This document shows, one piece after another, positions 25,065 through 33,317 of a stretch of 64,000 nt of DNA. Both the position numbers and the translations under genes were made by a program. The stretch is taken from positions 1 to 64,000 of the forward strand of contig JAJNQB010000010.1 in NCBI GenBank assembly GCA_021155045.1, read 5' to 3'. Each line of letters starts with the position of its first letter. Within the stretch, counting starts at the first letter, position 1. Under the pieces are notes generated by a model. The model was not told the origin of the DNA. It made no database searches and saw only the letters and a program-made list of their open reading frames with translations. Source of the DNA: Arcticibacter sp. (GTDB lineage: Bacteria; Bacteroidota; Bacteroidia; 2-12-FULL-35-15).

Positions 25065-25870
25065 TCGGCATCAGGTTTTTTTTCTTCCGCTGCTGGTATC
25101 TTATTTTTATCAGACGTAAGAAATATATCAACAGTTGCCCCCATGTTTACCATTGTTTCTTTTCCACATGCAGGAATTTGTTTGTAAACTTTCGACTGCA
25201 ATGAATCTTTATTTGAGTCAAAGCTCACGGCTCCAGCACTTAATGAATTTTCAATTAATTTTTCAATTGCTTCTTTTCTAGTAAGTCCATATAGGCAAGG
25301 CACTCCAACTTCTTCATCACCTAATCCTTTTCCTACAACTAAATCTATTTTTGTCCCTTTTTCGATGGCTGACCCAGGTTCAATTTTTTTTCCTTTTACC
25401 CATTGTTCCAAAACACAATTTGCGCATTGGTCTGCTTTATAATCAATTTTTCCAACTTTTAAACCGTAAGAAATAATCATAGCTGAAGCTTGGCGCAACG
25501 ACCTATCAACAAGTTTTGGCATCTCTATACTTGGAGGTAAAATAGAAGTTACGTAAAGATAAATTCTTCTGTTTTCTTTTACTTCAGCGTTTGGTTCTGG
25601 TTCTTGTTTTACAACTACTCCTTTTTGAGACTTAGGTGCATAAATTGAGTCTATGATTTCATATCTAACTTTTTTGTCGGAAACAAAATTGTCTAAGTCT
25701 GATATTTTTAAATTTTTAAAATCAGGCACTATGATATAATCGCCATGATTTGTAGTTGATTTTAACCAAAAGTTTATTGAAAAAAATAGGATAACCACAA
25801 TTACGGAATAAACGCCAAGGTTTATAGCAAAAGATTTACTTTTAATAAATTGGAAAATATTCTTAATCAT
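25061..25870 (-). CDS. membrane-anchored PASTA-domain protein
   Basis: The protein has 269 aa. A single N-terminal transmembrane helix (NLGVYSVIVVILFFSINFWL) anchors three PASTA domains of about 65 residues each, starting at YIIVPDFKNLK, IEMPKLVDRSLRQAS and VGVPCLYGLTRKEA. PASTA domains bind peptidoglycan or muropeptides. No kinase or transpeptidase domain is attached. The acidic tail (AAEEKKPDAE) is probably disordered. First gene of an operon with a T9SS protein and rluD, an order I recall as common in Bacteroidota. Confidence 0.92.
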   Translation of the reverse strand: MIKNIFQFIKSKSFAINLGVYSVIVVILFFSINFWLKSTTNHGDYIIVPDFKNLKISDLDNFVSDKKVRYEIIDSIYAPKSQKGVVVKQEPEPNAEVKENRRIYLYVTSILPPSIEMPKLVDRSLRQASAMIISYGLKVGKIDYKADQCANCVLEQWVKGKKIEPGSAIEKGTKIDLVVGKGLGDEEVGVPCLYGLTRKEAIEKLIENSLSAGAVSFDSNKDSLQSKVYKQIPACGKETMVNMGATVDIFLTSDKNKIPAAEEKKPDAE

Positions 25871-25947
25871 TAATTGTTAATTCAAGTGTACTAAAATACG
25901 AATTTTAAACCAACGTTGCAGAAGGTGTTATATTGTTCGTTTTTTAA

Positions 25948-27147
25948 TTAATTAGTTTTTCCAGGATATATTTCAAGTGCTTTTTGTAAGCACATAACTG
26001 CATTTTTTAAATCCGTTTTATTTAAAACATAAGCCAGTCGAACTTCATCTAAACCACAACCTTTTGTGGAATAAAAACCAGTTGCAGGTGCTAACATAAC
26101 GGTTTGTTTTTCATGTTCAAATGATTCTAAAAGCCACTGACAAAATTTATCGGAATCATCAATAGGTAAACGGGCAATACAATAAAATGCACCGTTGGGA
26201 GTAGGACAAAATACACCAGGGATTTTGTTTAATCCTTCGATTAAAAAATTTCTGCGTTCAACATATTCTTTTTGAACATTTTCAAAATATGATTTAGGTG
26301 TTTCCAAAGCAGCTTCTGCTCCAATTTGCCCAAATGTTGGTGGACTCAAACGTGCCTGTGCAAATTTTAAAGCAGTAGCCATCACTTCTTTGTTTTTTGA
26401 AATCAATGCACCAATGCGAGCGCCACAAGCACTATAACGTTTCGAAATGGAATCAAGTAATATTACATTATTATCAATGCCGTCAAGGTGCATAACAGAA
26501 ACATATTCATTTCCATCATAACAAAATTCACGATACACTTCATCGCTTAATAAAAACAAATCGTATTTTTTTACAAGCTCTTTTAATAAATTTAATTCTT
26601 CTCGTGTATATAATTTTCCTGTTGGATTGCCAGGATTACAAATCATTATTCCTTTTGTTTTAGGAGTGATGAGTTTTTCAAATTCTGAAATTGCTGGCAG
26701 TGCAAATCCGCTTTCAATTGTTGATTTTACTGGAACAATTTTTACATCTGCTGCACAAGAGAATCCATTGTAATTTGCATAAAAAGGCTCTGGAATAATT
26801 AATTCGTCTCCTTCGTTGAAACAAGTTAGCATAGCTATTTCGATTGCTTCAGAGCCTCCAGTTGTAATAATAATGTCATTCGCATCAATGTTTATGTTGA
26901 AACTGCCATAGTAACCGGCTAATTTTTTTCTGTAGGATTCAATCCCAGCTGAATGAGAATATTCTAATACTTTTATATTCGCATTTTTTATTGCATTAAG
27001 CATTACTTCAGGAGTTTCAATGTCGGGTTGACCAATATTCAAATGATATATTTTTATTCCTCTTTTTTTTGCTGCATCAGCATACGGAACTAATTTACGA
27101 ATTGGAGAAGCTGGCATATTATTGCCTTTCAACGAAATTTTTGGCAT
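25948..27147 (-). CDS. PLP-dependent aminotransferase class I/II (aspartate aminotransferase-like)
   Basis: The protein has 399 aa. Fold type I signatures are GQPDIETP, TTGGSEAI, the ICNPGNPTGKLYT segment and the Schiff-base Lys236 in SISKRYSACGARIG. The Arg in VRLAYVLN near the C terminus would bind the substrate carboxylate. It transfers amino groups between amino and keto acids. The exact substrate is not clear. It stands alone on the minus strand. A TAACTTTG box at 27169-27176 (minus strand) is the likely promoter. Confidence 0.92.
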   Translation of the reverse strand: MPKISLKGNNMPASPIRKLVPYADAAKKRGIKIYHLNIGQPDIETPEVMLNAIKNANIKVLEYSHSAGIESYRKKLAGYYGSFNINIDANDIIITTGGSEAIEIAMLTCFNEGDELIIPEPFYANYNGFSCAADVKIVPVKSTIESGFALPAISEFEKLITPKTKGIMICNPGNPTGKLYTREELNLLKELVKKYDLFLLSDEVYREFCYDGNEYVSVMHLDGIDNNVILLDSISKRYSACGARIGALISKNKEVMATALKFAQARLSPPTFGQIGAEAALETPKSYFENVQKEYVERRNFLIEGLNKIPGVFCPTPNGAFYCIARLPIDDSDKFCQWLLESFEHEKQTVMLAPATGFYSTKGCGLDEVRLAYVLNKTDLKNAVMCLQKALEIYPGKTN

Positions 27148-27201
27148 TTTAATTATTTTTTAGTGGGGCAAAGTTACTATTTACAGCCGAATTACACAGA
27201 A

Positions 27202-27585
27202 TTATTTTTTCTTTTTTGGCTGTAGAATTACGCCTTTAAATCGCAATACAGTAGGAGAATTTTTGGCGTTTGAGATTAGTTTAACCGTTCGGTCTTGTCT
27301 ATCATATTTATTGTGTGTGTCAAATTTGATTTTTAAAATATATGTTTCGCCAACATCAATTACGCTTGGTAAATTTTCTACAACTGTACAGCCACATTCT
27401 ACTTCATAATTTGTAATCATCAATGGAGAATCGCCAATGTTTTTTATTTCGTACTTTATCAAAACAGTATCACCTTCGGTAACAAACCCAAATTTTTGTT
27501 TGTCATTTTTAACTTTTACTTCTTGTGATAGGGAAATAAAACCCCAAAAGCAGAATATACCGAGAATTAAAAATTTAATTTTCAT
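27202..27585 (-). CDS. exported DUF1573 protein
   Basis: The protein has 127 aa with a signal peptide ending at SLSQ. The mature part is one Ig-like domain of the DUF1573/ASPM-SPD-2-Hydin type: KFGFVTEGDTVLIKYEIKNIGDSPL, then VECGCTVVENLP and YILKIKFDTHNKYDRQDRTV. The CGC pair is conserved in this family. Function is unknown and it acts in the periplasm or on the surface. A TATCTTTG box ends 4 nt before its ATG. Confidence 0.9.
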   Translation of the reverse strand: MKIKFLILGIFCFWGFISLSQEVKVKNDKQKFGFVTEGDTVLIKYEIKNIGDSPLMITNYEVECGCTVVENLPSVIDVGETYILKIKFDTHNKYDRQDRTVKLISNAKNSPTVLRFKGVILQPKKKK

Positions 27586-27589
27586 ACCA

Positions 27590-27597
27590 CAAAGATA
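27590..27597 (-). promoter_or_regulatory. -7 promoter box of the DUF1573 gene, 4 nt from the ATG
   Basis: The minus strand reads TATCTTTG, then TGGT, then the ATG. An element centred near -7 would start transcription at about the first base of the start codon. Confidence 0.5.
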
Positions 27598-27630
27598 TTA
27601 CTTGTTGGCGTTATTATAGAATTTTCAATT

Positions 27631-27638
27631 TATCTTTG
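27631..27638 (+). promoter_or_regulatory. -7 promoter box of gapA
   Basis: TATCTTTG, the same octamer as the divergent DUF1573 promoter 33 bp away. The gapA ATG lies 22 nt downstream. An in-frame TTG inside the box (27636) is not the start. Confidence 0.6.
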
Positions 27639-27659
27639 TTAAAAATAAATTTGAGTGAA

Positions 27660-28655
27660 ATGAAAAAAATAAGAGTTGCTATAAATGGTTTTGGTAGAAT
27701 AGGTAGGGTTTCTTTTAGAAGAATGTTAGACCAAAAAAATATTGAAGTTGTTGCAATAAATGATTTAACAGCCACCAAAACATTGGCTCATCTATTAAAG
27801 TACGATAGTGTGCACGGTAGGATTAAAGCTGATGTTTCTTCTGAAGAAAATGCTTTGATAGTGAATGGAAATAAGATAAATGTTTATGCCGAAAAAGATC
27901 CTGCAAATTTACCTTGGAAAAATTTGGATGTTGATGTGGTGATAGAATCTACCGGATTTTTTTTAGATAAAGAATCTGCTGGTAAGCATATAGTTGCAGG
28001 AGCTAAAAAAGTAATTATTTCTGCTCCACCAAATACCAACGATATTAAAACAGTAGTACTTGGTATCAATGATGATGTTTTATCAAAAGATGATTTTATT
28101 ATTTCAAATGCTTCATGCACTACCAATTGTGCTGCACCAATGATTAAAGTGTTGGATGAAAATTGGGGAGTGGAAGATGGTTATATTACTACTGTTCATT
28201 CTTACACGGGAGATCAACGGTTACATGATGCACCTCATAAAGATTTAAGAAGAGCAAGAGCAGCAGCTCTTTCTATTGTTCCCACTTCAACAGGAGCGGC
28301 AAAAGCAATTACCAAAATATTCCCTCATCTGGAAGGAAAACTTGGTGGATGTGGAATGCGTGTTCCCGTTCCAGATGGTTCTTTAACAGATATTACGTGT
28401 GTACTTTCTAAAACACCTACTGTTGAAGAAATAAATGCTGCATTTAAAAAAGCAGCCGAAACTAATTTAAAAGGAATTCTTGAATACACCGAAGACCCAA
28501 TTGTATCCATTGATATTGTTGGAAATCCACATTCTTGCATTTATGATGCAGAATTTACTTCTGTTGTAGGCAACATGGTAAAAGTTATCGGTTGGTACGA
28601 TAATGAATATGGATATTCTAGTAGATTGGTGGAGTTGATTTCAAAAATAGTTTAA
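27660..28655 (+). CDS. gapA: glyceraldehyde-3-phosphate dehydrogenase
   Basis: The protein has 331 aa from MKKIRVAINGFGRIGR. The nucleotide fold has Asn34-Asp35, which favours NAD over NADP. The catalytic Cys153 is in SNASCTTNCAAP. The phosphate-binding segment GDQRLHDAPHKDLRRARAAA and the C-terminal GWYDNEYGYS follow. It oxidises glyceraldehyde 3-phosphate in glycolysis. Its stop shares the palindrome TTAA with the stop of the convergent acyl-CoA synthetase gene. Confidence 0.97.
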   Translation: MKKIRVAINGFGRIGRVSFRRMLDQKNIEVVAINDLTATKTLAHLLKYDSVHGRIKADVSSEENALIVNGNKINVYAEKDPANLPWKNLDVDVVIESTGFFLDKESAGKHIVAGAKKVIISAPPNTNDIKTVVLGINDDVLSKDDFIISNASCTTNCAAPMIKVLDENWGVEDGYITTVHSYTGDQRLHDAPHKDLRRARAAALSIVPTSTGAAKAITKIFPHLEGKLGGCGMRVPVPDGSLTDITCVLSKTPTVEEINAAFKKAAETNLKGILEYTEDPIVSIDIVGNPHSCIYDAEFTSVVGNMVKVIGWYDNEYGYSSRLVELISKIV

Positions 28656-30424
28656 TTATTCCCACCATAAATTTTATCCAGTAAATGTTGGTTAGCAGCC
28701 ATTACAACTTTTCGTTTTATAGATAGCTTAGGAGTCATTTCTCCTTTGTCAATTGTCCATTCACGAGGAAGTAGTTCAGGGCATTTAATTTTTTCGTACT
28801 GTGCCAATTCAGTATTTACTTTTTCAACTTCAGCTATAATTCTGCTTTTTATAGTTTCATTTTTTATTATTTCTTCATTGCTAGTAAAAGGTATATTTTT
28901 TCTTTCGCAATAATCTTTTAAAAAGGCAAATGCAGGAACAATAAATGCAGAAGCAAATTTTTGATTTTCTCCAATAACCAAAGCTTGTTCAATAAATGGA
29001 GATTCTTTTAATTTGTTTTCAATCATCACAGGTGCAATGTATTTACCTCCCGATGTTTTAAATATTTCTTTTTTGCGGTCGGTAATTTTTAAATATTTAT
29101 TGTCAATAAATTCACCTATATCGCCAGTATGAAACCACCCTTCGCTGTCAATTACTTCAGCGGTTGCATCCGGTCTATTAAAATAGCCCATCATTACGTT
29201 TGGTCCTTTCACTAATATTTCTCCATCCGCAGCAATTTTTACAGTTACATCATCAATCACAGGACCTACCGTTCCGAATTTAATGCCGTTCGGTAAAAAA
29301 TTATTTACAGCAACAACAGGTGATGTTTCTGTTAAGCCATAACCTTCTAAAACGGTTATTTTTGCAGCATTAAAAACCCTAGCTAGCCTTGGTTGTAATG
29401 CAGCACCACCTGAAACAGCAGCAAATAGATTGCCACCAAGTGCTTCTCGCCATTTTGAAAAAACTAATTTATTAGCAATTTTTAATTGAAACTCGTACCA
29501 CCAGCCATTTGCACCATTTAACTCATATTTTAATCCCAAATCAAGTGCCCAGAAAAACATTTTCTTTTTTATTCCTGTTAAATCACTTCCTTTTGCTACA
29601 ATTTTATCATATACTTTTTCTAATAATCGCGGAACGGTTGAAAATACTTCTGGTTTTATTTCTTTTAAATTATCTCCAATTGTTTCAAGACTTTCAGCAT
29701 AATAAATAGATATACCTAAATATAAATAAAGAGTAGTTAGCATTCTTTCATACACATGGTTTAATGGTAAAAAACTGAGTGCTTTCCAATTGCTTTTAAA
29801 AGGACAAAGATTTTGTGATGCTTTTGAGTTGCTAATTAAATTGTTGTGCGAAAGCATTACACCTTTTGGATTTCCTGTTGTTCCAGATGTATAAAGTATG
29901 GTTAATAAATCATTCGGTTGGATTGATTTTTTTATTTTTTCTAATTCTTCTTTTTTAGGATTCTTTTTTCCTGATTCAACTAATTCGGTCCAATGTTTTG
30001 CGCCAACTATTTTGTTAAACGTGTAGATTTCTTTTACACAAGGAGCATTCAAAGAAACGGCTTTTACTTTTAAAAAAAGATCTTCACTAGAAACAAAAAT
30101 GTATTTTACTTTTGCATCGTTTAAAATAAATTGTAGGTCATTTTCACTAATCGTTGGATATATTGGAACACTGATAGCTCCACTCATTTGAATAGCATAA
30201 TCAGCAAAATTCCATTCGGGGCGGTTATTCGATATTATTGCTATTTTTTCTTCTCGTTCAATATTTAAGTTTAATAAACCATAACTCAAATGTGTTGAAT
30301 AATCTACAAAATCTTGTGTAGAATAAAATTTCCATTTTCCGTTTTCCTTTGCAACAAGTGCATTTGGTTTATTGTATTTTGATAATAATTGAGGTAAGAT
30401 GTCAAAAACGCGTGTAACTTCCAT
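28652..30424 (-). CDS. fadD: long-chain acyl-CoA synthetase (AMP-forming)
   Basis: The protein has 590 aa. The AMP-binding motif TILYTSGTTGNPKGVMLSHN, the LEGYGLTETSPV motif and the WFHTGDIGEF and ITDRKKEIFKTSGGKY segments show an ANL-superfamily ligase. The catalytic Lys near the C terminus is in the GEMTPKLSIKRK region. It activates fatty acids to acyl-CoA and feeds the fad operon at 10380-16367. The overall sequence is of the eukaryotic-like long-chain class common in Bacteroidota. Confidence 0.92.
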   Translation of the reverse strand: MEVTRVFDILPQLLSKYNKPNALVAKENGKWKFYSTQDFVDYSTHLSYGLLNLNIEREEKIAIISNNRPEWNFADYAIQMSGAISVPIYPTISENDLQFILNDAKVKYIFVSSEDLFLKVKAVSLNAPCVKEIYTFNKIVGAKHWTELVESGKKNPKKEELEKIKKSIQPNDLLTILYTSGTTGNPKGVMLSHNNLISNSKASQNLCPFKSNWKALSFLPLNHVYERMLTTLYLYLGISIYYAESLETIGDNLKEIKPEVFSTVPRLLEKVYDKIVAKGSDLTGIKKKMFFWALDLGLKYELNGANGWWYEFQLKIANKLVFSKWREALGGNLFAAVSGGAALQPRLARVFNAAKITVLEGYGLTETSPVVAVNNFLPNGIKFGTVGPVIDDVTVKIAADGEILVKGPNVMMGYFNRPDATAEVIDSEGWFHTGDIGEFIDNKYLKITDRKKEIFKTSGGKYIAPVMIENKLKESPFIEQALVIGENQKFASAFIVPAFAFLKDYCERKNIPFTSNEEIIKNETIKSRIIAEVEKVNTELAQYEKIKCPELLPREWTIDKGEMTPKLSIKRKVVMAANQHLLDKIYGGNN

Positions 30425-30521
30425 AGTTATTATTGATTAGTTATTTAATTTTAAGTAAAGTATCTTTACACTTCAAAAATATGACTTTTTACTGATTAAA
30501 CAAGAAAAAAATAAGTGATTC

Positions 30522-31517
30522 ATGCAAACAAAATTAACAACTCTTTTAAAAATAAATTTCCCTGTTATAATGGCTCCAATGTTTTTAGTAAGCAATAAAG
30601 CTATGATCGTTGAAGGCATGAAATCAGGAATTGCAGCTTGTTTTCCAAGTTTAAATTATAGAAATGATGGAGAATTAGAAAAGCTATTAGATGAATTAAA
30701 TTTAGAAAAAAGCAAATTAGAATATGGAACGTATGGAGTGAATTTGATTGTTCAAAAAACAAATCCACTTTATGAAAAACATTTAAAAGTTTGTGTCGAG
30801 AAACAAGTTCCATTTTATATTACTTCACTAGGAAGCCCCAAGCAAGTGATTGAAAAAGCACATAATTATGGTGCAAAAGTGTTTTGTGATGTAACTAATT
30901 TAGAGCATGCTCAAAAGTGTTTTGATTTAGGATGCGATGGTTTTATTGCTGTCGGACAAGGTGCTGGAGGGCATGCTGGAAATAATTCATTACAAATTTT
31001 AGTGCCTGCTTTAAAAGAAAAATTTAAAAATTTTCCAGTAATTTCTGCTGGCGGTATTGCAAGCGGAGAAGGTATTTTATCGATGATAGCATTAGGAGCC
31101 GATGGTGTTTCTGTTGGCACACGATTTATTGCTAGCACCGAAGCCGCTGTGAGTAATGAATATAAAAATTCAATAGTCGATTCTGGAATGAATGACATTG
31201 TTCTTACTGAAAAAATATCAGGAACACCTTGTACAATCATCAATACACCATTTGCTAAAAAAATTGGGTACAAACAAAATTGGTTCGAAAAAATGCTATC
31301 TAACAACTCTCGAACTAAAAAATATTTTAAAATGTGGGTACAACTAAGTGGGATGAAAAAGCTGGAACAATCAATAAAGCCAGGTAATTATAATACACTT
31401 TGGTGCGCAGGACAAACGGTTCAATTAATACACGATATTATTCCTTGCGCAGAAATTATAAATAGATTTAAAATCGAATACAATCAGGCTTATAAAAAAT
31501 TACAAGAAATAAATTAA
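30522..31517 (+). CDS. nitronate monooxygenase family flavoprotein
   Basis: The protein has 331 aa with a TIM barrel: FPVIMAPMFLVSN at the N terminus, GVNLIVQ, a GCDGFIAVGQGAGGHAGN loop containing the conserved His, and AGGIASGEG followed by GADGVSVGTRFI for FMN phosphate binding. The family oxidises nitronates, but some members serve in lipid metabolism. The natural substrate cannot be read. A TATCTTTA box at 30461-30468 may be its promoter. Its stop interlocks with folE through TTAA. Confidence 0.88.
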   Translation: MQTKLTTLLKINFPVIMAPMFLVSNKAMIVEGMKSGIAACFPSLNYRNDGELEKLLDELNLEKSKLEYGTYGVNLIVQKTNPLYEKHLKVCVEKQVPFYITSLGSPKQVIEKAHNYGAKVFCDVTNLEHAQKCFDLGCDGFIAVGQGAGGHAGNNSLQILVPALKEKFKNFPVISAGGIASGEGILSMIALGADGVSVGTRFIASTEAAVSNEYKNSIVDSGMNDIVLTEKISGTPCTIINTPFAKKIGYKQNWFEKMLSNNSRTKKYFKMWVQLSGMKKLEQSIKPGNYNTLWCAGQTVQLIHDIIPCAEIINRFKIEYNQAYKKLQEIN

Positions 31518-32137
31518 TGCAATTTTGAAGCAATAAGATTTATAAATTCTGAGCGTGTTGTATCTTTTAAAAATTCTCCAGTAAATGCCGATGTTGTGGT
31601 AGTAGAATTTTGTTTTTGAATTCCTCGCATTTGCATACACAAATGGCTACATTCTAAAACTACTGCAACGCCTTTTGGGTTTAATGTTTCTTGAATACAA
31701 TCCCTTATCTCATTTGTTAAACGTTCCTGAACTTGCAATCTGCGAGCAAAAGCATCAACAACTCTAGGTATTTTGCTTAAACCAACGATATGTCCATTTG
31801 GAATATAAGCCACATGTGCCTTTCCAAAAAATGGCAACAAATGATGTTCGCACATACTATAAACTTCAATGTCTTTCACAATAACCATTTGGCTATAATC
31901 TTCTTTAAACATTGCAGAACGAAGGATTTCATTTGGTTGTAAATCATAGCCATGTGTGAGAAATTGCATTGCTTTTGCGACACGTTCAGGTGTTTTTAAT
32001 AAGCCTTCACGTTTTGGATTTTCACCAATTTCGCCAAGTATCAATTTGTAGTTTGATGCAATTCCTTCAATTGATTTTTGATTATACCTATCAATTTTTT
32101 GGTATCCATCTATATCGTCAAATTCATCGTGTGCCAT
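31514..32137 (-). CDS. folE: GTP cyclohydrolase I
   Basis: The protein has 207 aa. The zinc ligands Cys96 and His99 lie in MCEHHLLPFFGKAHV, and Cys167 is in ECSHLCMQMRG. The KIPRVVDAFARRLQVQERL segment completes the active site. It converts GTP to dihydroneopterin triphosphate, the entry to folate and to tetrahydrobiopterin-type pterins. It follows the PTPS gene by 24 nt on the same strand, so the two consecutive pterin steps are coexpressed. Confidence 0.97.
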   Translation of the reverse strand: MAHDEFDDIDGYQKIDRYNQKSIEGIASNYKLILGEIGENPKREGLLKTPERVAKAMQFLTHGYDLQPNEILRSAMFKEDYSQMVIVKDIEVYSMCEHHLLPFFGKAHVAYIPNGHIVGLSKIPRVVDAFARRLQVQERLTNEIRDCIQETLNPKGVAVVLECSHLCMQMRGIQKQNSTTTTSAFTGEFLKDTTRSEFINLIASKLH

Positions 32138-32161
32138 AGAAATTATATAAGTTAAATGTTG

Positions 32162-32575
32162 TTATTCCCCAAAATATTCAACATAGTTGTTTTCAGTTTC
32201 GTAAAGTTTAATACAATGTAATTTGCAATCCATAACATCAATGTGGGGTTGTAATTCTTTCCAAATTGCTATTGCAACATTTTCTGTAGAGGGCATTATT
32301 CCTCGCATAAAATCTACGTCTAAATTCAAATTTTTGTGGTCAAGTTTATCAGTAACATGCTTTCTAATTAACAAACTAATATCTTTCAAATTTGCCGAAT
32401 ACCCTGTGTCAGGATTAATATCTCCTTTTACGGTTACATAAAGATTATAATTATGACCATGCCAATTTGGGTTGGCACATTTACCAAACGTTTCATTGTT
32501 TTGTTCTTCAGTCCAGTTTGGATTGTGAAGCTTGTGTGCTGCGTTAAAATGCTCTTTTCTTGTAATATAAATCAT
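32162..32575 (-). CDS. 6-pyruvoyl-tetrahydropterin synthase / QueD family protein
   Basis: The protein has 137 aa from MIYITRKEHFNAAHKLH. The frame extends upstream to 32608 but runs into the -7 box, so the shorter start is used, which also has a purine-rich AAAAGAG before it. Zinc ligands are His14, His39 and His41. Cys33 lies five residues before HGH (CxxxxxHGH), the spacing I associate with PTPS-II rather than the CxxxHGH of QueD. With folE next door this favours tetrahydrobiopterin-type synthesis over queuosine. The automatic label would be 6-carboxytetrahydropterin synthase. Confidence 0.85.
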   Translation of the reverse strand: MIYITRKEHFNAAHKLHNPNWTEEQNNETFGKCANPNWHGHNYNLYVTVKGDINPDTGYSANLKDISLLIRKHVTDKLDHKNLNLDVDFMRGIMPSTENVAIAIWKELQPHIDVMDCKLHCIKLYETENNYVEYFGE

Positions 32576-32596
32576 CTCTTTTGAGTTTTTACGATA

Positions 32597-32604
32597 CAAA
32601 TATA
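32597..32604 (-). promoter_or_regulatory. -7 promoter box of the PTPS-folE operon
   Basis: The minus strand reads TATATTTG, an exact match to the consensus, about 21 nt before the preferred ATG at 32575. Confidence 0.6.
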
Positions 32605-32636
32605 ACATGTTTTAATAGGTTATGTTTAAAATTAAA

Positions 32637-32644
32637 TAACTTTG
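32637..32644 (+). promoter_or_regulatory. -7 promoter box of the mqnB-mqnD operon
   Basis: TAACTTTG is 1 nt before an ATG at 32646 and 7 nt before the in-frame ATG at 32652. Only the second start could be fully transcribed. Confidence 0.5.
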
Positions 32645-32651
32645 TATGTAT

Positions 32652-33317
32652 ATGAAGATAGTAATTGTTTCAGCTACAATAAGTGAAATAAAACCTTTTT
32701 TAAATAGAATGAATGTTGAGTTTGATGACAATTCAAACTTGATAGAAATTTCATATAAACAAAATCAAATTACAATTTTGATTACAGGAATAGGAATGGT
32801 TTCAACAACTTATTTTTTAGCAAAAAATGATTTAACCCAATTTGATTGGGCTATAAATATTGGTATTTGTGGCAGTTTTAATAAAAATATGGAGATAGGC
32901 TCGGTTGTTAATGTTTATGAAGATTGCTTTTCTGAGCTTGGTGCCGAAGATGGCGATAGTTTTTTAACATTAGAACAAATGGAATTAAAAGGAACACAAA
33001 AAATTACAAACAAAAATAATTTTACAAACAAACAAATTGATTTATTGCCAAAGGTTAATGCAATAACTGTAAATACTGTTCATGGGAATGAAATAAGTAT
33101 TGCTAAAGTATTCAATCTTTTTCATCCTTATGTTGAAAGTATGGAAGGTGCTGCTTTTATGTTTGTATGCGAACAAGAAAATATTCCCTATGTGCAAATA
33201 AGAGCTGTATCTAATTATGTCGAAAAAAGAAATAAGGATAACTGGAATATTCCTTTGGCGATTGAAAACTTGAACAAAAAATTAGTTGAAATAATTAATG
33301 AACCAATCAACCAATAA
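32652..33317 (+). CDS. mqnB: futalosine hydrolase
   Basis: The protein has 221 aa from the second ATG (MKIVIVSATISEI). An MTA/SAH nucleosidase-like fold shows INIGICGSFNKNMEIGSVVNV, a FSELGAEDGDSF loop and the ESMEGAAFMFVCEQENIP segment with the ribose-binding Glu/Met. It releases hypoxanthine from futalosine in the alternative menaquinone pathway. The assignment over other nucleoside hydrolases is supported by the overlapping mqnD. The two reading frames overlap by 20 nt. Confidence 0.92.
   Translation: MKIVIVSATISEIKPFLNRMNVEFDDNSNLIEISYKQNQITILITGIGMVSTTYFLAKNDLTQFDWAINIGICGSFNKNMEIGSVVNVYEDCFSELGAEDGDSFLTLEQMELKGTQKITNKNNFTNKQIDLLPKVNAITVNTVHGNEISIAKVFNLFHPYVESMEGAAFMFVCEQENIPYVQIRAVSNYVEKRNKDNWNIPLAIENLNKKLVEIINEPINQ

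Noticed and set aside
27636..27659. Upstream in-frame TTG for gapA
   Set aside because: It lies inside the TATCTTTG promoter box. The ATG at 27660 starts exactly at the conserved KKIRVAINGFGRIGR.
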